NCBI GenBank assembly: GCA_947034885.2
Contig: OX344751.2
Span: 46,591,082 to 46,655,081, forward strand
Origin: Thuidium tamariscinum
Lineage: Eukaryota > Streptophyta > Bryopsida > Hypnales > Thuidiaceae
Direction of reading: 5' to 3'
Length of the DNA stretch: 64,000 bases
The position numbers were made by a program, and so were the translations under genes. Under the pieces are notes generated by a model. The model was not told the origin of the DNA. It worked only from the letters and a program-made list of their open reading frames with translations, and searched no databases. Positions 1 to 11,489 of this stretch are shown here, in pieces. How positions within the stretch are numbered: the first letter of the stretch is position 1; every line of letters starts with the position of its first letter.

Positions 1-190
1 TTGTAGGTTTTAAAATAGGGCTATGTTACATTTAAAATTGAATTTTTTTTCCTTCTACTACATATATGTACAAGATTTATACCATGAAACCAACAACAAT
101 CAATTCAATTTAGGTGCTATTGACAAAGTGGTAGTTTTCAACTTTTAAGGGTCAATTGTTCATTGAACAAACACTTGAAAGTTTAGTTAG
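1..190. other. AT-rich flank of the first CACTA element
   Basis: No coding potential or repeat structure was recognised. It is the sequence into which the element at 191 appears to be inserted. Confidence 0.5.
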
Positions 191-221
191 CACTACAAGG
201 AATTGGGGTCCTAAATGACTG
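191..221 (+). repeat. Left TIR of the CACTA element
   Basis: Begins CACTACAAGG and continues into AAATGACTG. It pairs with 7044-7074 with one mismatch. Confidence 0.88.
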
Positions 222-820
222 TCCTAAATGACTCCAAAACTGTCATTTCGGACACAAATGACTAAGAAATGACTTTGTGTCCAAAATGACTTGGGAAGTC
301 ATTTCGGACATGTCATTCTTAATGACTGCAACCTATATATTATCACCATCCATTTGGCTTTGGATGAAAAAAAGATGAAAAGTTCAAACAAATTTTAGGA
401 AAGGTCGGGCAGTTGCCCATTTTCAAAGGAAATTTTCCTATGTGGACGTCCACGTCAACCAATTATGTAGTCATTTTACAGTTATGTTACAATCATTTTA
501 CAGTCATGATACAGTCAAAGTTTTGCTGACGTGGATGTCCACATCAGCCAATTATGTAGTCATTTTTCAGAGTCATGTAGAAGTCATTGTAAAGTCATTC
601 TGTAGTCATTTAGAAGTTGTGATGGAGTTCAGATGGATTGACACATGGATAGTCATTTTGTAGTCATAGTAAGTCATTTCTAAGTCATTCTGAAGTGACC
701 TAAATTTAGGGTTCAGATCATTCTTGAAAGATGTAGAAAGTCATGTAGGCAATGTGTATAAAGAAGACTGTCAAGACATTTGTATATGGAGTAGTCATTT
801 TCTAGTCATACATTAGTACA
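205..820. repeat. GTCATTT subterminal repeat array, left side
   Basis: The short motif GTCATTT, or its complement AAATGAC, recurs with irregular spacing through this stretch, with weaker copies near 1440-1520. The matching array lies at 6290-7060. CACTA elements characteristically carry such arrays inside each TIR as transposase-accessory binding sites. It contains one short open frame (442-663) that is only a by-product of the repeats. Confidence 0.75.
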
Positions 821-955
821 TTCCAAATTACACAACAATATACCATTTACCATACATTACATACAAAATTTCATACACAATACACCATATGCCATACATA
901 ATATTTCATACATAAATTGTCATATACAATATACCATACATCATATTTGGTACAT
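820..955 (+). repeat. Degenerate ACCATACAT minisatellite
   Basis: Irregular copies of a roughly 9-10 bp TACCATACA-like unit. The inverse complement of the same kind of sequence (TATGGTGTA units) occurs at 8325-8540, inside the reverse-oriented CACTA terminus. This supports common descent of the two elements. Confidence 0.6.
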
Positions 956-3509
956 GGATTATGTGGCTTCCAAAGCCACTTAAAATGTGAGTGTAGAGAG
1001 GTAAAATGACAAGCATTTTATACTAGTGGGATGGTAGTAGGTAAGACAAACCATGTGGGATATGTAAAACGTAGGAATTGTGTTACAAATAAAAATTTCA
1101 GACCTCATTAATTCATAGTAACTTAACTTTTTTCAAAAAAATTTGAACTAATAAAAGTTGCTATATGAATCCTACTTTCATCTCCAAAAATCCGTTTTAC
1201 ATTTCAAGTTTTTGATCAAAAGTTATAGCCAAATTTACTAAAAGTTTTAGAAAAATTGGTATAGGAAGAAAAATAGGGGCACTTATAGTTGATTTTCTCT
1301 AAACAACAATGTATATGGTTGTACTAAATCTCTTGAGTTCACTTCATGCAAGGAAAGTGTGACAATGAATATATAAAATGTTTGCAATAGTATCATGAAT
1401 TATAATGCATAAGGTGCCAAAACAATAGTGAAGTAGTTGTATAATAGTCTATGACTTCTTAATAGTCATTTTGTAGTTAACAGAAGTCATTCTATAGTAG
1501 AACCAAAGTAGCAATGGAGTCATTTGCATAAGGAGAAAATGGGACTTAACATCAATCATTAGATCCATCTCAATACCTTAATGTAAGTTTAATGGGACCC
1601 TTAGTAAATCAAATGTGACTCAAGTGAAGTATCCAAAAATAGTGCAATGACCATTATGGTGCAAATTTTTAAAATTTTTTGTTGGCATAACAATATGAAT
1701 CTAAATAAATCATACAAATTCATGAATCCTAAAAAGAATAGTGTACATCAACAAAGAAAAAGACCACCGTCAATATATGAATTTAAAGAAAAAGACAAAA
1801 GAAGAATTTTATTGAAAAAAAATGTTTTAAAAAAATGAAAAAGATATATAAAGAGTAGAAAAAGTGAAAAGAACTTATTTACTCAAAAGAAATACTAAAG
1901 TGCGAATGCTATAAAACTCTAAATTGTATGTGATGTTGTGGTCGCTGTGAGCCCTCGAGATGGCACTCAGGACTCTAGGTCCATTTTTCGCGATTAAACA
2001 ACGAAAATTAGTCAAAATATTCAAGAAAAAGACATAAAAAGAGTGTTGAGGGAGTTTTGGTGTCAGTCTATGCCAAAATGGTGGAAAACCAACTTAGAAG
2101 GTGGAAAATTCCTAATCCTAGAAATTTGAATCATTCTAAGTCTCCAAAGCAAGTTTATGTAAAGATTTAGTAATTCCGAGAGAAATAAGGAATCGAGAGT
2201 TAGTCAGTCCTAGTACGTGTCTGTGCAAAGTCAACCTTTTAAGGATGCACGTGACATACTGACTAAGCTAAAAGGGTCTACTACGAGCGTGGAAGAATTA
2301 TCAGGGCTTAAGTTCAATTTTGGAACAAATTGAATTTAAAGGTAAAAACCACTACAATGAATTTGGAGAATTCGCACTTCACGACATAAAAGATGGAGGA
2401 TTAGAGATTGAAGACTACAGAGAGGTGTTCCAAGGGTAGGAGCATGCCAGGAGCGAACAAGAATCAAACAATTGTCCAAGATTCCCGGGCATCGGGAATT
2501 AAATTGTCCAATTGGGCAAAGTAATTCCAAATTACTAAAATTAGAAAGGTTCAAGGTTGCGTGGGACTTACACCAAGAATCTAGGAGTGCCCTAGATGTT
2601 ACCCAATTTATTTCGGATTTTTCCGAAATTCCACGTTGACTCCATGGGAAGTCAACCGCTCATAGAAATGTTTGTAAAATCATAGAAATTACTTATGATG
2701 CGGTAAAATCTCACTAAAAATTAGGATATGTTTTTGTGTGCTAAATAAGCGCCCGGTCAAGTTTGAAAACATTCCGACATTCCCAACTACCAAAACCGGC
2801 ATCGACATCGAATTTCACTGGAAGTTACAAGTTGGCGGCGGGTTGACCGGCGTATCAGGAGCGAATGATGTCCAATTGTCGCAAGTAAGGAGTCATTCCT
2901 TACTGTCACGGACATTCCTAACAACCCAGGCCTGACAGATTCATCGAAATGCGCAAATCCTAGAAGTTAGATTTTTGACTTTTAATTGGAGTTACCGTAA
3001 TTCCAATTTGGGCACACAAATGGCCTAGGAGTGAGGGGTAAGGAGTCCCTTAGGCTAATTGGGGTCTTCTGAAGACAATGGCGCAGACGGTTTTCCGTTT
3101 CGAGTTGTTCCCTAAAAGATAGAGAGGGTCAGCTCTTAGTTTGACTTTTTAATCGTTAATTGCGGTTAATTAGAAGTGATTTTGGAAATATCTCTTGGAA
3201 AATCAAAGATTGGATTTGGTCAAGATCTCTTTCTTGCGTAAAAAGCCATCTTTGGGCTAAAGAAAGACAATTTTCAAAATGATTTTTCGTTAATTTGCAA
3301 AATATTTAAGTAAATTAGGGTTAATTCCAAAATATTTTGGGTTAAGATCTTGGATTTGATTTGGCCAAGATTTCTTTTGCCAAATGGGGATGTTTTTAGA
3401 AATTTCCACCATTAAACAACTAATATTTTGGAATTACATTAGGGTAGTTTAGGGTAGGAAGTAACAAAGTGTTTTCACTAGCAATTACCGGGAGGGGCCC
3501 GGCCACGGG

Positions 3510-3518
3510 TATATAAGG
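3510..3518 (+). promoter_or_regulatory. TATA box (TATATAAGG) in the LTR-like segment
   Basis: TATATAAGG lies in an unusually GC-rich local context with GGGCCC on both sides, followed about 30 bp later by pyrimidine-rich sequence. This is the arrangement of an LTR U3/R junction. Confidence 0.5.
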
Positions 3519-3770
3519 GCCCCCCTCGAGGTTGCCAGTACCCTTATTTCTCGCACCGACACTTTGTTCTTCTGCTATTTGTGCCACCGACACGGTTGGG
3601 GCACTACTTGGACCAAGATTTTGGCCAAGTCTTGTTTGTGTTTAGTTTTTTTTCAAATTTGAAGGCTTAGGGCCCCTTCAACTTTTATTTATTTGTCACA
3701 TCACTCAAGAGGCAAGGCCTCAACACTTTCTCTGATACTAGTTCACTGAGATTTTGAGTATTGAGCGCCA

Positions 3771-3914
3771 AAGTTCGGTTCAAACACTGTCATGTGTACC
3801 TCCTTTGGTTGCAAAATTCCAAAATACTAGGAAATTTTAAGAATTTAAAGTGAAAGTCCGGTTTAAACACTGTCATGTGTACCTCCTTTTGCGAATAAAA
3901 CTCTCAAAATACTA
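3771..3914 (+). repeat. Tandem duplication, about 60-bp unit
   Basis: The block at 3771-3829 recurs at 3852-3914. Both contain AACACTGTCATGTGTACCTC and end in CAAAATACTA. Identity is high, with small indels. Confidence 0.75.
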
Positions 3915-4156
3915 CAATTATCAAGACACGGCGGAGCTTTGTACCCGTAACACTTACTGAAACATTGGGAGAATTTTACTCTCAACTGTTAAAAACCACG
4001 CAAGCCTTGGAATGAAATTAATTAGAACCAAATTTCTCGGGTTCCATTATTAAACCGTTCCAAAGTAAAAAACCCAAATTATTAGTTTTAAAATTGGAGA
4101 GGATTCCCAAAATTTCACATAGTGGAGAATCCCAAAATTCCAAATTTTAACATAAA

Positions 4157-4346
4157 AAGGGCGGACCAGTACACCAGACCACCCCAAGGGCGGACCAGCG
4201 CACCCAAGCGGACACACCCAAGCGGACACACCTAGGCGGGCCGGGTAATGGAGGCGGGCCGGGCACCAGAGGCCGGGCCGGGTAACGGAGTCGGGCCGGT
4301 GGGGAGTCGGGCGCTGGGAGAGGAGTCGGGCGCTGGAGGGGAGTCA
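4157..4346 (+). repeat. GC-rich short tandem repeats (GGCGGACCA / GGCGGGCCGGG / GAGTCGGGCGCTGG)
   Basis: Successive imperfect copies of 9-15 bp GC-rich units: GGGCGGACCAG twice, AAGCGGACACACC twice, GGCGGGCCGGG several times, GGAGTCGGGCGCTGG twice. It is a GC island inside AT-rich DNA and part of the LTR-like segment. Confidence 0.75.
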
Positions 4347-4825
4347 GGTTCAGTCCAGGGACTCAAGTAAGTTTGGAACTCTCAAAAGTTGGATATAAAT
4401 TCACACTTATGGTTGGTAGTTGGCGCCACACCCTTACTTTTTGAACAAAAATCCAACATTTGGAAGTTACAAAAATTTCATAACCTTCTTCACATTCTAA
4501 ACTCCATAGCCACCTCTCTCCACAAAAAACTTGCAAAACATACTAAGCAAGAATGAGAGAGAAGGAGAAGTGGTTAGGATGATTAAGGTGATGGAATTCG
4601 ACACGTGAAGCCAATTACGAATAAACAATTGATTTTTTGGGGAATAACACTATAGAAATAGATTCTTATTCTTGATGGTTGACCCTTGGGAATAAAAAAT
4701 TAGTTTCCTTCGGAATATCACTATTACTAATATTCTCGTTCTTTAGGAATGTTCTACATTCTTTGGTAGTTAGTCATTAATTAGATTCTTAGGAAGTTTG
4801 GATTTTGTTGGTTTTGTTTTATTAG

Positions 4826-4990
4826 GCCTAATAAGCCAAAAGGGAAAAGAACAAATTGACAACTAATTTCTTTGCAAACTAACGCAAATTTAAAATCAAT
4901 TAGATTTTAAAAGATTTGATGATAGATTTGATTAAAATATTCTAATAAGCCAAAAGGGAAACAAACAAATTGACAACCAATTTCTTTAGA
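4826..4990 (+). repeat. Direct repeat pair in the LTR-like segment
   Basis: TAATAAGCCAAAAGGGAAA followed by AACAAATTGACAAC and AATTTCTTT occurs at about 4828-4873 and again at about 4942-4990. Confidence 0.65.
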
Positions 4991-5329
4991 ATTAAAATCA
5001 ATTCAAAAATTAATTGGATTTGAAAAGATTTGAAGGAAATTTCCCATCCAAATTAATTTAATTCAATTAGAATTCGTTGGAATTTTATAATATCAATTTA
5101 GAATTAAAATAAAACTAACAACAACAAATAAGTGAACCATTAGATTTCCATTGATTTAGACTAGGACTTTATCAACTAGGTAGACTAATTTAATTGCCGT
5201 ATTTTCTAATTACCGGGGATGTAGGAATTAAAAGAATTACGCAATTAAATTCACGCTACATAACCTTTAATTTCTTTTAAAACAAGACAAAATTAATTGA
5301 CCAACAACGTGAGAATTATTATGGATTAG

Positions 5330-5500
5330 ATGGAGAGCCGGGATGATTTCGATGGCGAGGTCGTGGGAGAGTATTTGCACATGATGATGTTTGACGACAG
5401 GACTATGGAGATTTACGCAGAAGAGGTAAACCGCTCACAGTTGATTTTCATTCTCATTGTTTTACTGTTAAGTTTCTTTTTACCGAATGCTTGGATTTAG
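5330..5500 (+). CDS. 56-residue open frame of unknown function in the LTR-like segment
   Basis: ATG at 5330 opens an acidic frame (starting MESRDDFDGEVVGEY) that runs to TAG at 5498-5500. Composition changes after about residue 32, where a splice-donor-like GAAGAG|GTAAAC occurs. The first 32 codons therefore look like a genuine coding start or exon, and the rest like intron or untranslated sequence. It could be the start of a gag-like gene. No family was recognised. Confidence 0.25.
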   Translation: MESRDDFDGEVVGEYLHMMMFDDRTMEIYAEEVNRSQLIFILIVLLLSFFLPNAWI

Positions 5501-6289
5501 ATTTAGGAACGATATCATTTGATGGAATAGAATAGAGTAGAATCGTTTGGTTGAATTTTAGAATAAAATAGATAGAATTATAACCACAAAATTAGATTAG
5601 AAATACTGAAAAACATGACTAAAAGAGTTCATTGCTTGGAAGGCTTTCTTTTATTACCCAATTAGAAAGAAAACTCAATTAGACACAGGACCCGTGTGAA
5701 AAACTCTTAGCTCGAGGGTGGAGTTAGGAGCGCTCACAGTCGCCAATTGGAATTAACACAATTGCAATAGAATTGTACCTTGCATGTATTGTTGTAGTTA
5801 CAAAGCATTTTTTCAATTAGTACAAAATGTGCCTTATAATATAAACTTACATTGAAACAATGATTTTGGTGTATTGTGGAAAAATTTATGTCGTGACTAC
5901 AACACATCTTCTATTTACTTGGTTGTCCTTAAAAGTACAGACACCCATTCATTGTATTCAATATAACTTATTGGTTTCATTTTTTTGACTTACGAGAAAT
6001 GCCTAGCTATCATTGCCTACATAATGTAAGATATGCTTAATCTTAAATCTTGAATAATGAATTCAAAAGTTGACCAAAAGTGATGCTAAAAGGAAATTGA
6101 AGTAGCTTTGTATTGGCCCCTACCTTGAAAGGTCTCATTAGTGTGCTACTTGTATGCAATTAAGATACAACCTTTCATTAAGCACAATTACACCTCAATA
6201 TTCCATGTGTAATTGATGTCCTTATTAATAAAGTATTCTTCTCATTTTTGCAATGAAAAATGAGAAGCATGACCCTCATTGTAAAATAA

Positions 6290-7060
6290 TAGTCATTTTA
6301 GAGTTACAAAATAGTAATTGGCACTTGCATCATAGTTGTCCTTGAATGACTTCCAATTATGTTAGCAAAGTGCCCTACTCATCTTTCAAGTGGAAAATTG
6401 TAGTATCGCCCTATAAAGCATTTAATAGTCATTTTAGAGTCACAAACTAGTAACTAGCAGTTGCACTACAGTAAACCAAAATGGCTACAATCCACGTCAG
6501 CAAAGTGTCCCATTCATCCTTTAAGTGGAAAATTGTAGTATGGCCTTGTATAGGATTTGACAGTCATTTTAGAGTCGCAAACTAGTAACTGGCAGTTGCA
6601 CTATAGTAGACCAAAATGACTACAAGCCACGTCAGCACATTGTTTTTTTCATCTTCTGCCCCAAAAATGGGGGGCTAGCCTTTTTTTGACTGTTTAGTCA
6701 TTTACAAGTCGCAAAGTAGTTAAATTAAGTCTCAATTAATGACTAGTTAATGATTTAGGCATCTGTCAATGACATTTTGAATAGAAAAACATAGATGAAT
6801 CTCAAAGTCTATCACATCTACATCCGCAAGTTGCAATCATGATTGCAAAATGACTTGAACTCTCCAAATTCTTGACAATTTTAACTGCAAAATGACTTGG
6901 ACTTTCCAAATTCTCAACACTTTTGCAATTACGACTGCAAAATGACTTAGACTTTCCAATTTCTGGACAAATCGGTGCAATTACGGAAATACAGTCATTT
7001 TTTAGTCATTTCGGACAAGTCATCACAGCAGTCATTCTTTTTGCAGTCATTTAGGACCCC
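6290..7060. repeat. GTCATTT subterminal repeat array, right side
   Basis: Dense copies of AGTCATTT and AAATGACTTG lead up to the right TIR. Two nearly identical blocks of about 125 bp (around 6420-6545 and 6550-6650, sharing the phrase GTCATTTTAGAGTC) show local tandem duplication. Confidence 0.75.
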
Positions 7061-7074
7061 AATTTCTTGTAGTG
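7044..7074 (-). repeat. Right TIR of the CACTA element
   Basis: Ends TTTCTTGTAGTG, the inverse complement of the left end with a single difference (CAAGAAA against CAAGGAA). Confidence 0.88.
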
Positions 7075-8205
7075 ATAATAATGAAAATTTTCTAAATTAA
7101 ACAATTTTACACTTTTGGTATTATAATTGTATAATTGTTTGACAATATTTTTTAAAAATTTGTATGTTTTAGTATAAAAAATTCATTGCTTCTATACACC
7201 AATTTTACAAATGTGCATTACTACAATTATTCATAAAAATCATACTTTCAATATCAAATTAAAGATATTTTGCAATGCTTAAACATATAATTTTCATTAT
7301 TCAAGTTGTGGTATTGTTTACTAAGCCACTGGACAATATTCATTTATGGTAGCTACAATATTTCATTTATGCTTGTCTTCTTCTATATTGATTCAGTATT
7401 GCATTAGTACTATACTGTTAAATATTTGCATTAATATTGAAAGTTACCTACATCAATACCATTTCACTTGGAAGAAGAATTTTTTTCCAATCAGTAGATT
7501 ACTTGTCACTTGCCATTAACTATCACTAAAATTGGTAGCTTGACTTCTATCTACAACTTAGGAAATCCAATCCAACTCATAGAATCTAGCCCTTTAGTTT
7601 CTTAAATCCAAATTTATTATAGTTCTTAAAACTTCAAATTTTGGGAGACCTTTTGGCAACCCTATTTTAGAAAAAAAATAATAGATAAAGCTATCTTTTA
7701 TCACCTACCCTTCATTATAAATAACTTGAAATATTCCATTTTAATGATGCTAGTTTACTTTTTAAAATTATCTAAATTTAAGAGAACTTAATTAATATCA
7801 CCTTGCATTTGATTGCACAATATAGTTTAAAAAAAATGGAAAGTTCTCCCCCCAAGATTTCATTACATTCATTAGAAGTTCTAACATGTAATAGACAATG
7901 CAAGATGTTATCTTATATGTTTTGCACCCTATAGTGTGCCACGTTAGCACACTTTGCCGCCATGTGAGGCTTTTAAAATTGTTTTTAAGGGTGTTGTCGT
8001 GTCCCCAGCCAGGTCACTTGTGACTGGCTGGCTTTGTTTTTGTCTCCTTGCAATAAAATTCTGTTTCATTTTTGCCAAAAAAAAATTTGTTTTTAAGGTG
8101 TCAACTAAGATATCAATTGAAACATCAATTAAGACATGAATATATTTTTTGCAATATCAATTCAGACGTCATTTGAGATGTCCAAATAGACAAGGTTCAC
8201 AACCT
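7075..8205. other. AT-rich interval without recognised genes
   Basis: Plain AT-rich sequence to about 7930, then a GC-richer passage (7937-8050) with GCCACGTTAGCACAC and a small hairpin CCAGCCAGGTCACTTGTGACTGGCTGG. Nothing coding. Confidence 0.5.
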
Positions 8206-9300
8206 GTTGCACTAGGAAAATCCCATATGGTTTGTCTTTCCTCCTAGCACCCCATTAGTATAAATATCTTGCGTTTTCATGTCAAAATATTCATATAATA
8301 AATGGTTTTTCAAGCCATGCAACATAGTTGCCATATATGGTGTATTATATATGGATTACAATGTATAGCATATTATATATGATGTATTTATATGGTGTAC
8401 AATGTATGGTGTATTTTGTATGGTGTATGGTATATTATATACAATGTATTGTGTATGGCATGTTGTGTTGGACATTATATTTGCATTGGTACATATGTTG
8501 TAGTAGACATTATAACATACATGTGCATTATGTAGAATATGTGTGACTAGTAGATATATTAGTGTCATTCTAAATTATGCATTTAATCACACAAATGTCC
8601 AATGTGACATTATTTTGTTTGTTTGATTTGTACTAAATATTTTAATAGACGTTCATGATGCCATCAAAGTTGACATTGCAAGATATTTCAATGTCCATAT
8701 TGATGTCTCTGTAAATGTGTATATCTCAAATATTATATCTGTTACTACAATGTTGAAGTCTTACAGGACATTATATGTCAATATATTTGTATCCTTGCCT
8801 ACACCACATGCACGGAGATGAACATCATATGAAATACATAGACGTCTCTAATGATGTTTTTTGAGACATAAAGATGTCTTTGTAGACATCATAGAAAACC
8901 CCCCCCCAAAAGCTCAGAAGACAGTAAATGTGCTTTTAAAAATATGCCACGTCACCATTTGAACATGCCACGTCACCCCATTTTGCCCCCCAAATGAACT
9001 GACGTAGCAGATGCCACGTCAACAAAATCTGGATGGATGAAAAAAAATCCTAGCTGGCTGCCCGTGCCTACGTGGTACTAAATTTTCAGCCACATGGCAC
9101 TCTTTTAGGACCCCGTTGACCGGTGTTTTTTGGAATGTCTAGCCCTTGACATGTTCATGTCTGCGTGTTTTTTTGGATGTCTTGCCGATGTTTTTTTTAA
9201 CGTGATCCTTTTGGACGTCCATGTTGACATAGAGGATGTCTAACCCAACATCAACATGCATGAATGGACATGTCCAAAAAAAGACTGTTTTCTTCTAGTG
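8206..9300 (-). mobile_element. Reverse-oriented terminus of a second CACTA-type element
   Basis: The right edge ends TTTTCTTCTAGTG, the complement of CACTAGAAGAAAA, a CACTA-type end. Read in reverse, the stretch 8220-8290 (ATACTAATGGGGTG ... GACAAACCATATGGGAT) matches 1015-1060 of the first element (ATACTAGTGGGATG ... GACAAACCATGTGGGAT). The TATGG-type minisatellite also matches. Its subterminal repeats are GACATC/GATGTC rather than GTCATTT. No convincing left end or target duplication was found, so it is probably truncated. Confidence 0.6.
8325..8540 (+). repeat. Degenerate TATGGTGTA minisatellite
   Basis: Irregular repeats of TATGGTGTAT / TATATGG-type units. They yield spurious short open frames on both strands. 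The complement of the same repeat is at 820-955. Confidence 0.65.
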
Positions 9301-9539
9301 AATGCATGCTTACATTGTCCAAGATTGGATTTATATTCTACTTTCACTTCAATGGCTAGATTAAATACCCAATGCTAAGAATTTTACTTCCCTAATTGTG
9401 GATTCCGTTGCTATTGAAGAAGCCGTAAATTGAAAGTCTATTGCTAAAAAACTACTAAATTTCAAGATAAATGGAATTTCCCCATTGCAAGAGATACGTT
9501 TAGGGATCATATAGAAGATCAAGGAAAAACATGCACTTT
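9301..9539. other. Interval before the hAT relic
   Basis: No recognised element. It may include the eroded N-terminal part of the hAT transposase, but no frame could be followed. Confidence 0.3.
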
Positions 9540-11481
9540 GTTTGATTGGAATGCATTGTGTGGCCGATCATTGTAATTTGGATTTTAAAGCCTTATTTAG
9601 TCTGGCCATTTTCTCTGACATCAAGAAACTTCTTTCTATAATCCACAAATTATTTTTGCAAGAGTTTCAAAAGGTACTCAAAGTTCAAGCAATTGGCGGA
9701 GTACACCAAAACAAGATGCTCCAAAATGTTCAAACTTGTTGGGTCAACTTGATTGAGTTGCTATGGCGCTCACACTCTAAATATTACACTTTGATATATA
9801 AGATGATAGCTCATTTGAATGACAACAATAAGCTTAGGTTTGTTTTTCCGTATTCTTCCTCTTTTTTTATACAAGTGTTTTGTCATGTTCATGACTTCAA
9901 TTATTTTTCTTCTTTATAGTGCTTGCTATTGTATCAAATAGACAATTGTAAATTCAGATAATTCTTTTAGGCTAATATTTTTGGCTCATTGCTACAATGG
10001 CTATAGGTATGGTCCTCCAAGGTGATTGTCACTTCTTTTATTTGTCCATGCTTGTGTCATCAAGGGAGATTTGAGGGCATTAGAAGCCCATGAGTTTTTT
10101 TGAATTTTCAAACTATAGGAACATGCCACATTAGCAATTTGATGTGGTTGGACACTGCCATGTCTGAAAATATTATTATTTTTAAATTAAATTTTTAAAA
10201 AAAAAAACATTTTTAGGTTTTTCAACACTTTTTATGATTTTTTGAAAAAATAATTCTTCAAAAATACAAAAATTTCAACCAATAGGGTTGGTTTGTAGTT
10301 TCTTGACAATAGAAGGAAAATGTAAGAAAATGGTCCTAAAATGGGCTTCTCCTGCCCTCAAATCCCTAATAATGTACGGTAGCCATTGTTGTTTGGCTAG
10401 TTTTTGAAGTAAATGGACTAACTAATTTGATTTCTGTGTATATATGTGTGGGCTTGCTTAGAAATGTGATATCTATATATGTAATTTTGAAGCTGCTCTA
10501 AAACTATGCTAAGGGTCTATCCATCAAATATATGAGGTGAAAGGTACTTCTTACGCCCTTCATGGGTTTTGGAGGTTTAAAAATCTCCTTGATTGCAATC
10601 ATAAACAAATCCATATAAAATAGATATACAATTTAAACAAGGATGTTGCAAAAGTGTTGGCCTTTGTGTACCATGGAGGCCAAATTTATACTAAGTATAA
10701 GGGTAGTCCAATAGATTACAAGTTGTAGGCTACTTTATTGGTCAAAGTCAAGGCTGAATGCACTAGTAAGTAGAAGTCAACCTAACCTTGCATCATGTTC
10801 TTTGTTTAAAATTGTCTATATATTTTCAAGCTTTTGCTATGATTCATAAACACTCAACAACCATTTCTTTCAATGCAAGTGTTGTGCAAATGCTTTGTGG
10901 CAAAACTAGATGCTTGATTTCCTATCTACAATATGATGAATGCATTTGGTATATTCTACCCATAGTATTGGTGCCTTTCAAATGCAAAAGACGCATTTCA
11001 TAACCATTTGCAGACTCTCATGGATACTTATGGAGTATGGACATGGAAAATATTAGAAGAGGGTGACAAGAAGTTCATCATCCCACCACTCATTGACCGT
11101 GAAACTTTAATTTTCCAACGTTCTTTGTTATATGATGTCTAACTCATGTACAACCATGCTCCCTCTATTAGATGTGAATCCTTTGACTAAAGTGTGGGAT
11201 GTCTTCAATAGCAATAATTGCTTGATTCAAAATTTTGGTGAATTCTTGAATCTCACTGAGATGGTTGTAGTCCATGTTCTAGGATTAAAGGAGGACAAGC
11301 AATTGTTTTCTAGCATTGGATTCCTAAAGTCCCAGCTACACAACAACTTGGAAGTGCACATTCAAGTGGTTGTAGAATGTTTTCTCAAAAATATTTCACC
11401 GTTGAGAACTTCCCTTACGAAAAGGTATTTGACAAATGGTTTGTTTCTAAAACGCAGGGCAAGTATTTACCATGTGTGTAG
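9540..11481 (+). pseudogene. Decayed hAT-family (DUF4371/ZNF862-like) transposase
   Basis: The frame at 9542-9840 contains MHCVADHCNLDFKALF, then KKLLSIIHKLF, then QTCWVNLIELLWR. This is the layout of hAT-type and DUF4371 proteins (HC.AH.LNL, a helix, then .RW.SL). After an interrupted middle, 11132-11481 reads as the C-terminal part (EDKQLFSSIGFLKSQLHNNL). A one-base shift near 11377 then gives SQKYFTVENFPYEKVFDKW, a typical end of this family. Several stops and frameshifts plus a MITE at 10073-10367 interrupt it, so it is non-functional. The family call rests on motif recognition, not an alignment. Confidence 0.65.
10073..10367. mobile_element. Short TIR element (TA family iii), copy 1
   Basis: AGGGAGATTTGAGGGCATTAG on the left pairs with the complement of the right end TGCCCTCAAATCCCT. 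The core is an AT-rich run of A and T tracts. Internal small hairpins are CCACATTAG...GATGTGG and CCAATAGGGTTGG, which recur in the other three copies. It is inserted in the hAT relic. The TSD is unclear. Confidence 0.65.
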
Positions 11482-11489
11482 TTAATGTA

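Larger units (their letters stand above)
1929..5760 (+). mobile_element. LTR-retroelement-like insertion inside the CACTA element
   Basis: Base composition is clearly higher in GC than both flanks, and the GTCATTT repeats stop here and resume later. It begins TGTGATG and ends ACACA; the flanks ATTGTA and ATTGCA are a possible imperfect target duplication, but the boundaries are my estimate. A TATA box at 3510 followed by CT-rich sequence resembles an LTR promoter. TTGGCGCCAC at about 4422 resembles a retrotransposon primer-binding site. No gag-pol domains and no second LTR were recognised. It may be a long solo LTR, a LARD-type derivative or a truncated element. Confidence 0.45.
191..7074. 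mobile_element. CACTA-type (En/Spm) DNA transposon, non-autonomous, with nested insertion
   Basis: The element starts CACTACAAGGAATTGGGGTC and ends in its inverse complement; about 30 of 31 terminal bases pair. CACTACAAGAA-type ends are the hallmark of plant CACTA elements. Both subterminal zones hold many copies of GTCATTT/AAATGAC in both orientations, as expected for binding sites of a CACTA-encoded protein. No transposase reading frame is visible, so it is probably mobilised in trans or dead. The 3-bp flanks differ (TAG before, ATA after), so the target duplication has mutated or one flank is rearranged. A GC-richer LTR-like segment occupies about 1929-5760, so the host element would be about 3 kb without it. 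Confidence 0.85.

Noticed and set aside
820-955. A CRISPR-like array
   Set aside because: The units are short, irregular and contiguous, with no constant repeats and unique spacers, and the genome is eukaryotic.
188-7077. A 3-bp target duplication for the first CACTA element
   Set aside because: The flanks are TAG and ATA, which do not match, so the duplication is not claimed although the TIRs are strong.
8328-8568. Overlapping Tyr/Ile-rich open frames on both strands
   Set aside because: They are products of the TATGGTGTA minisatellite.
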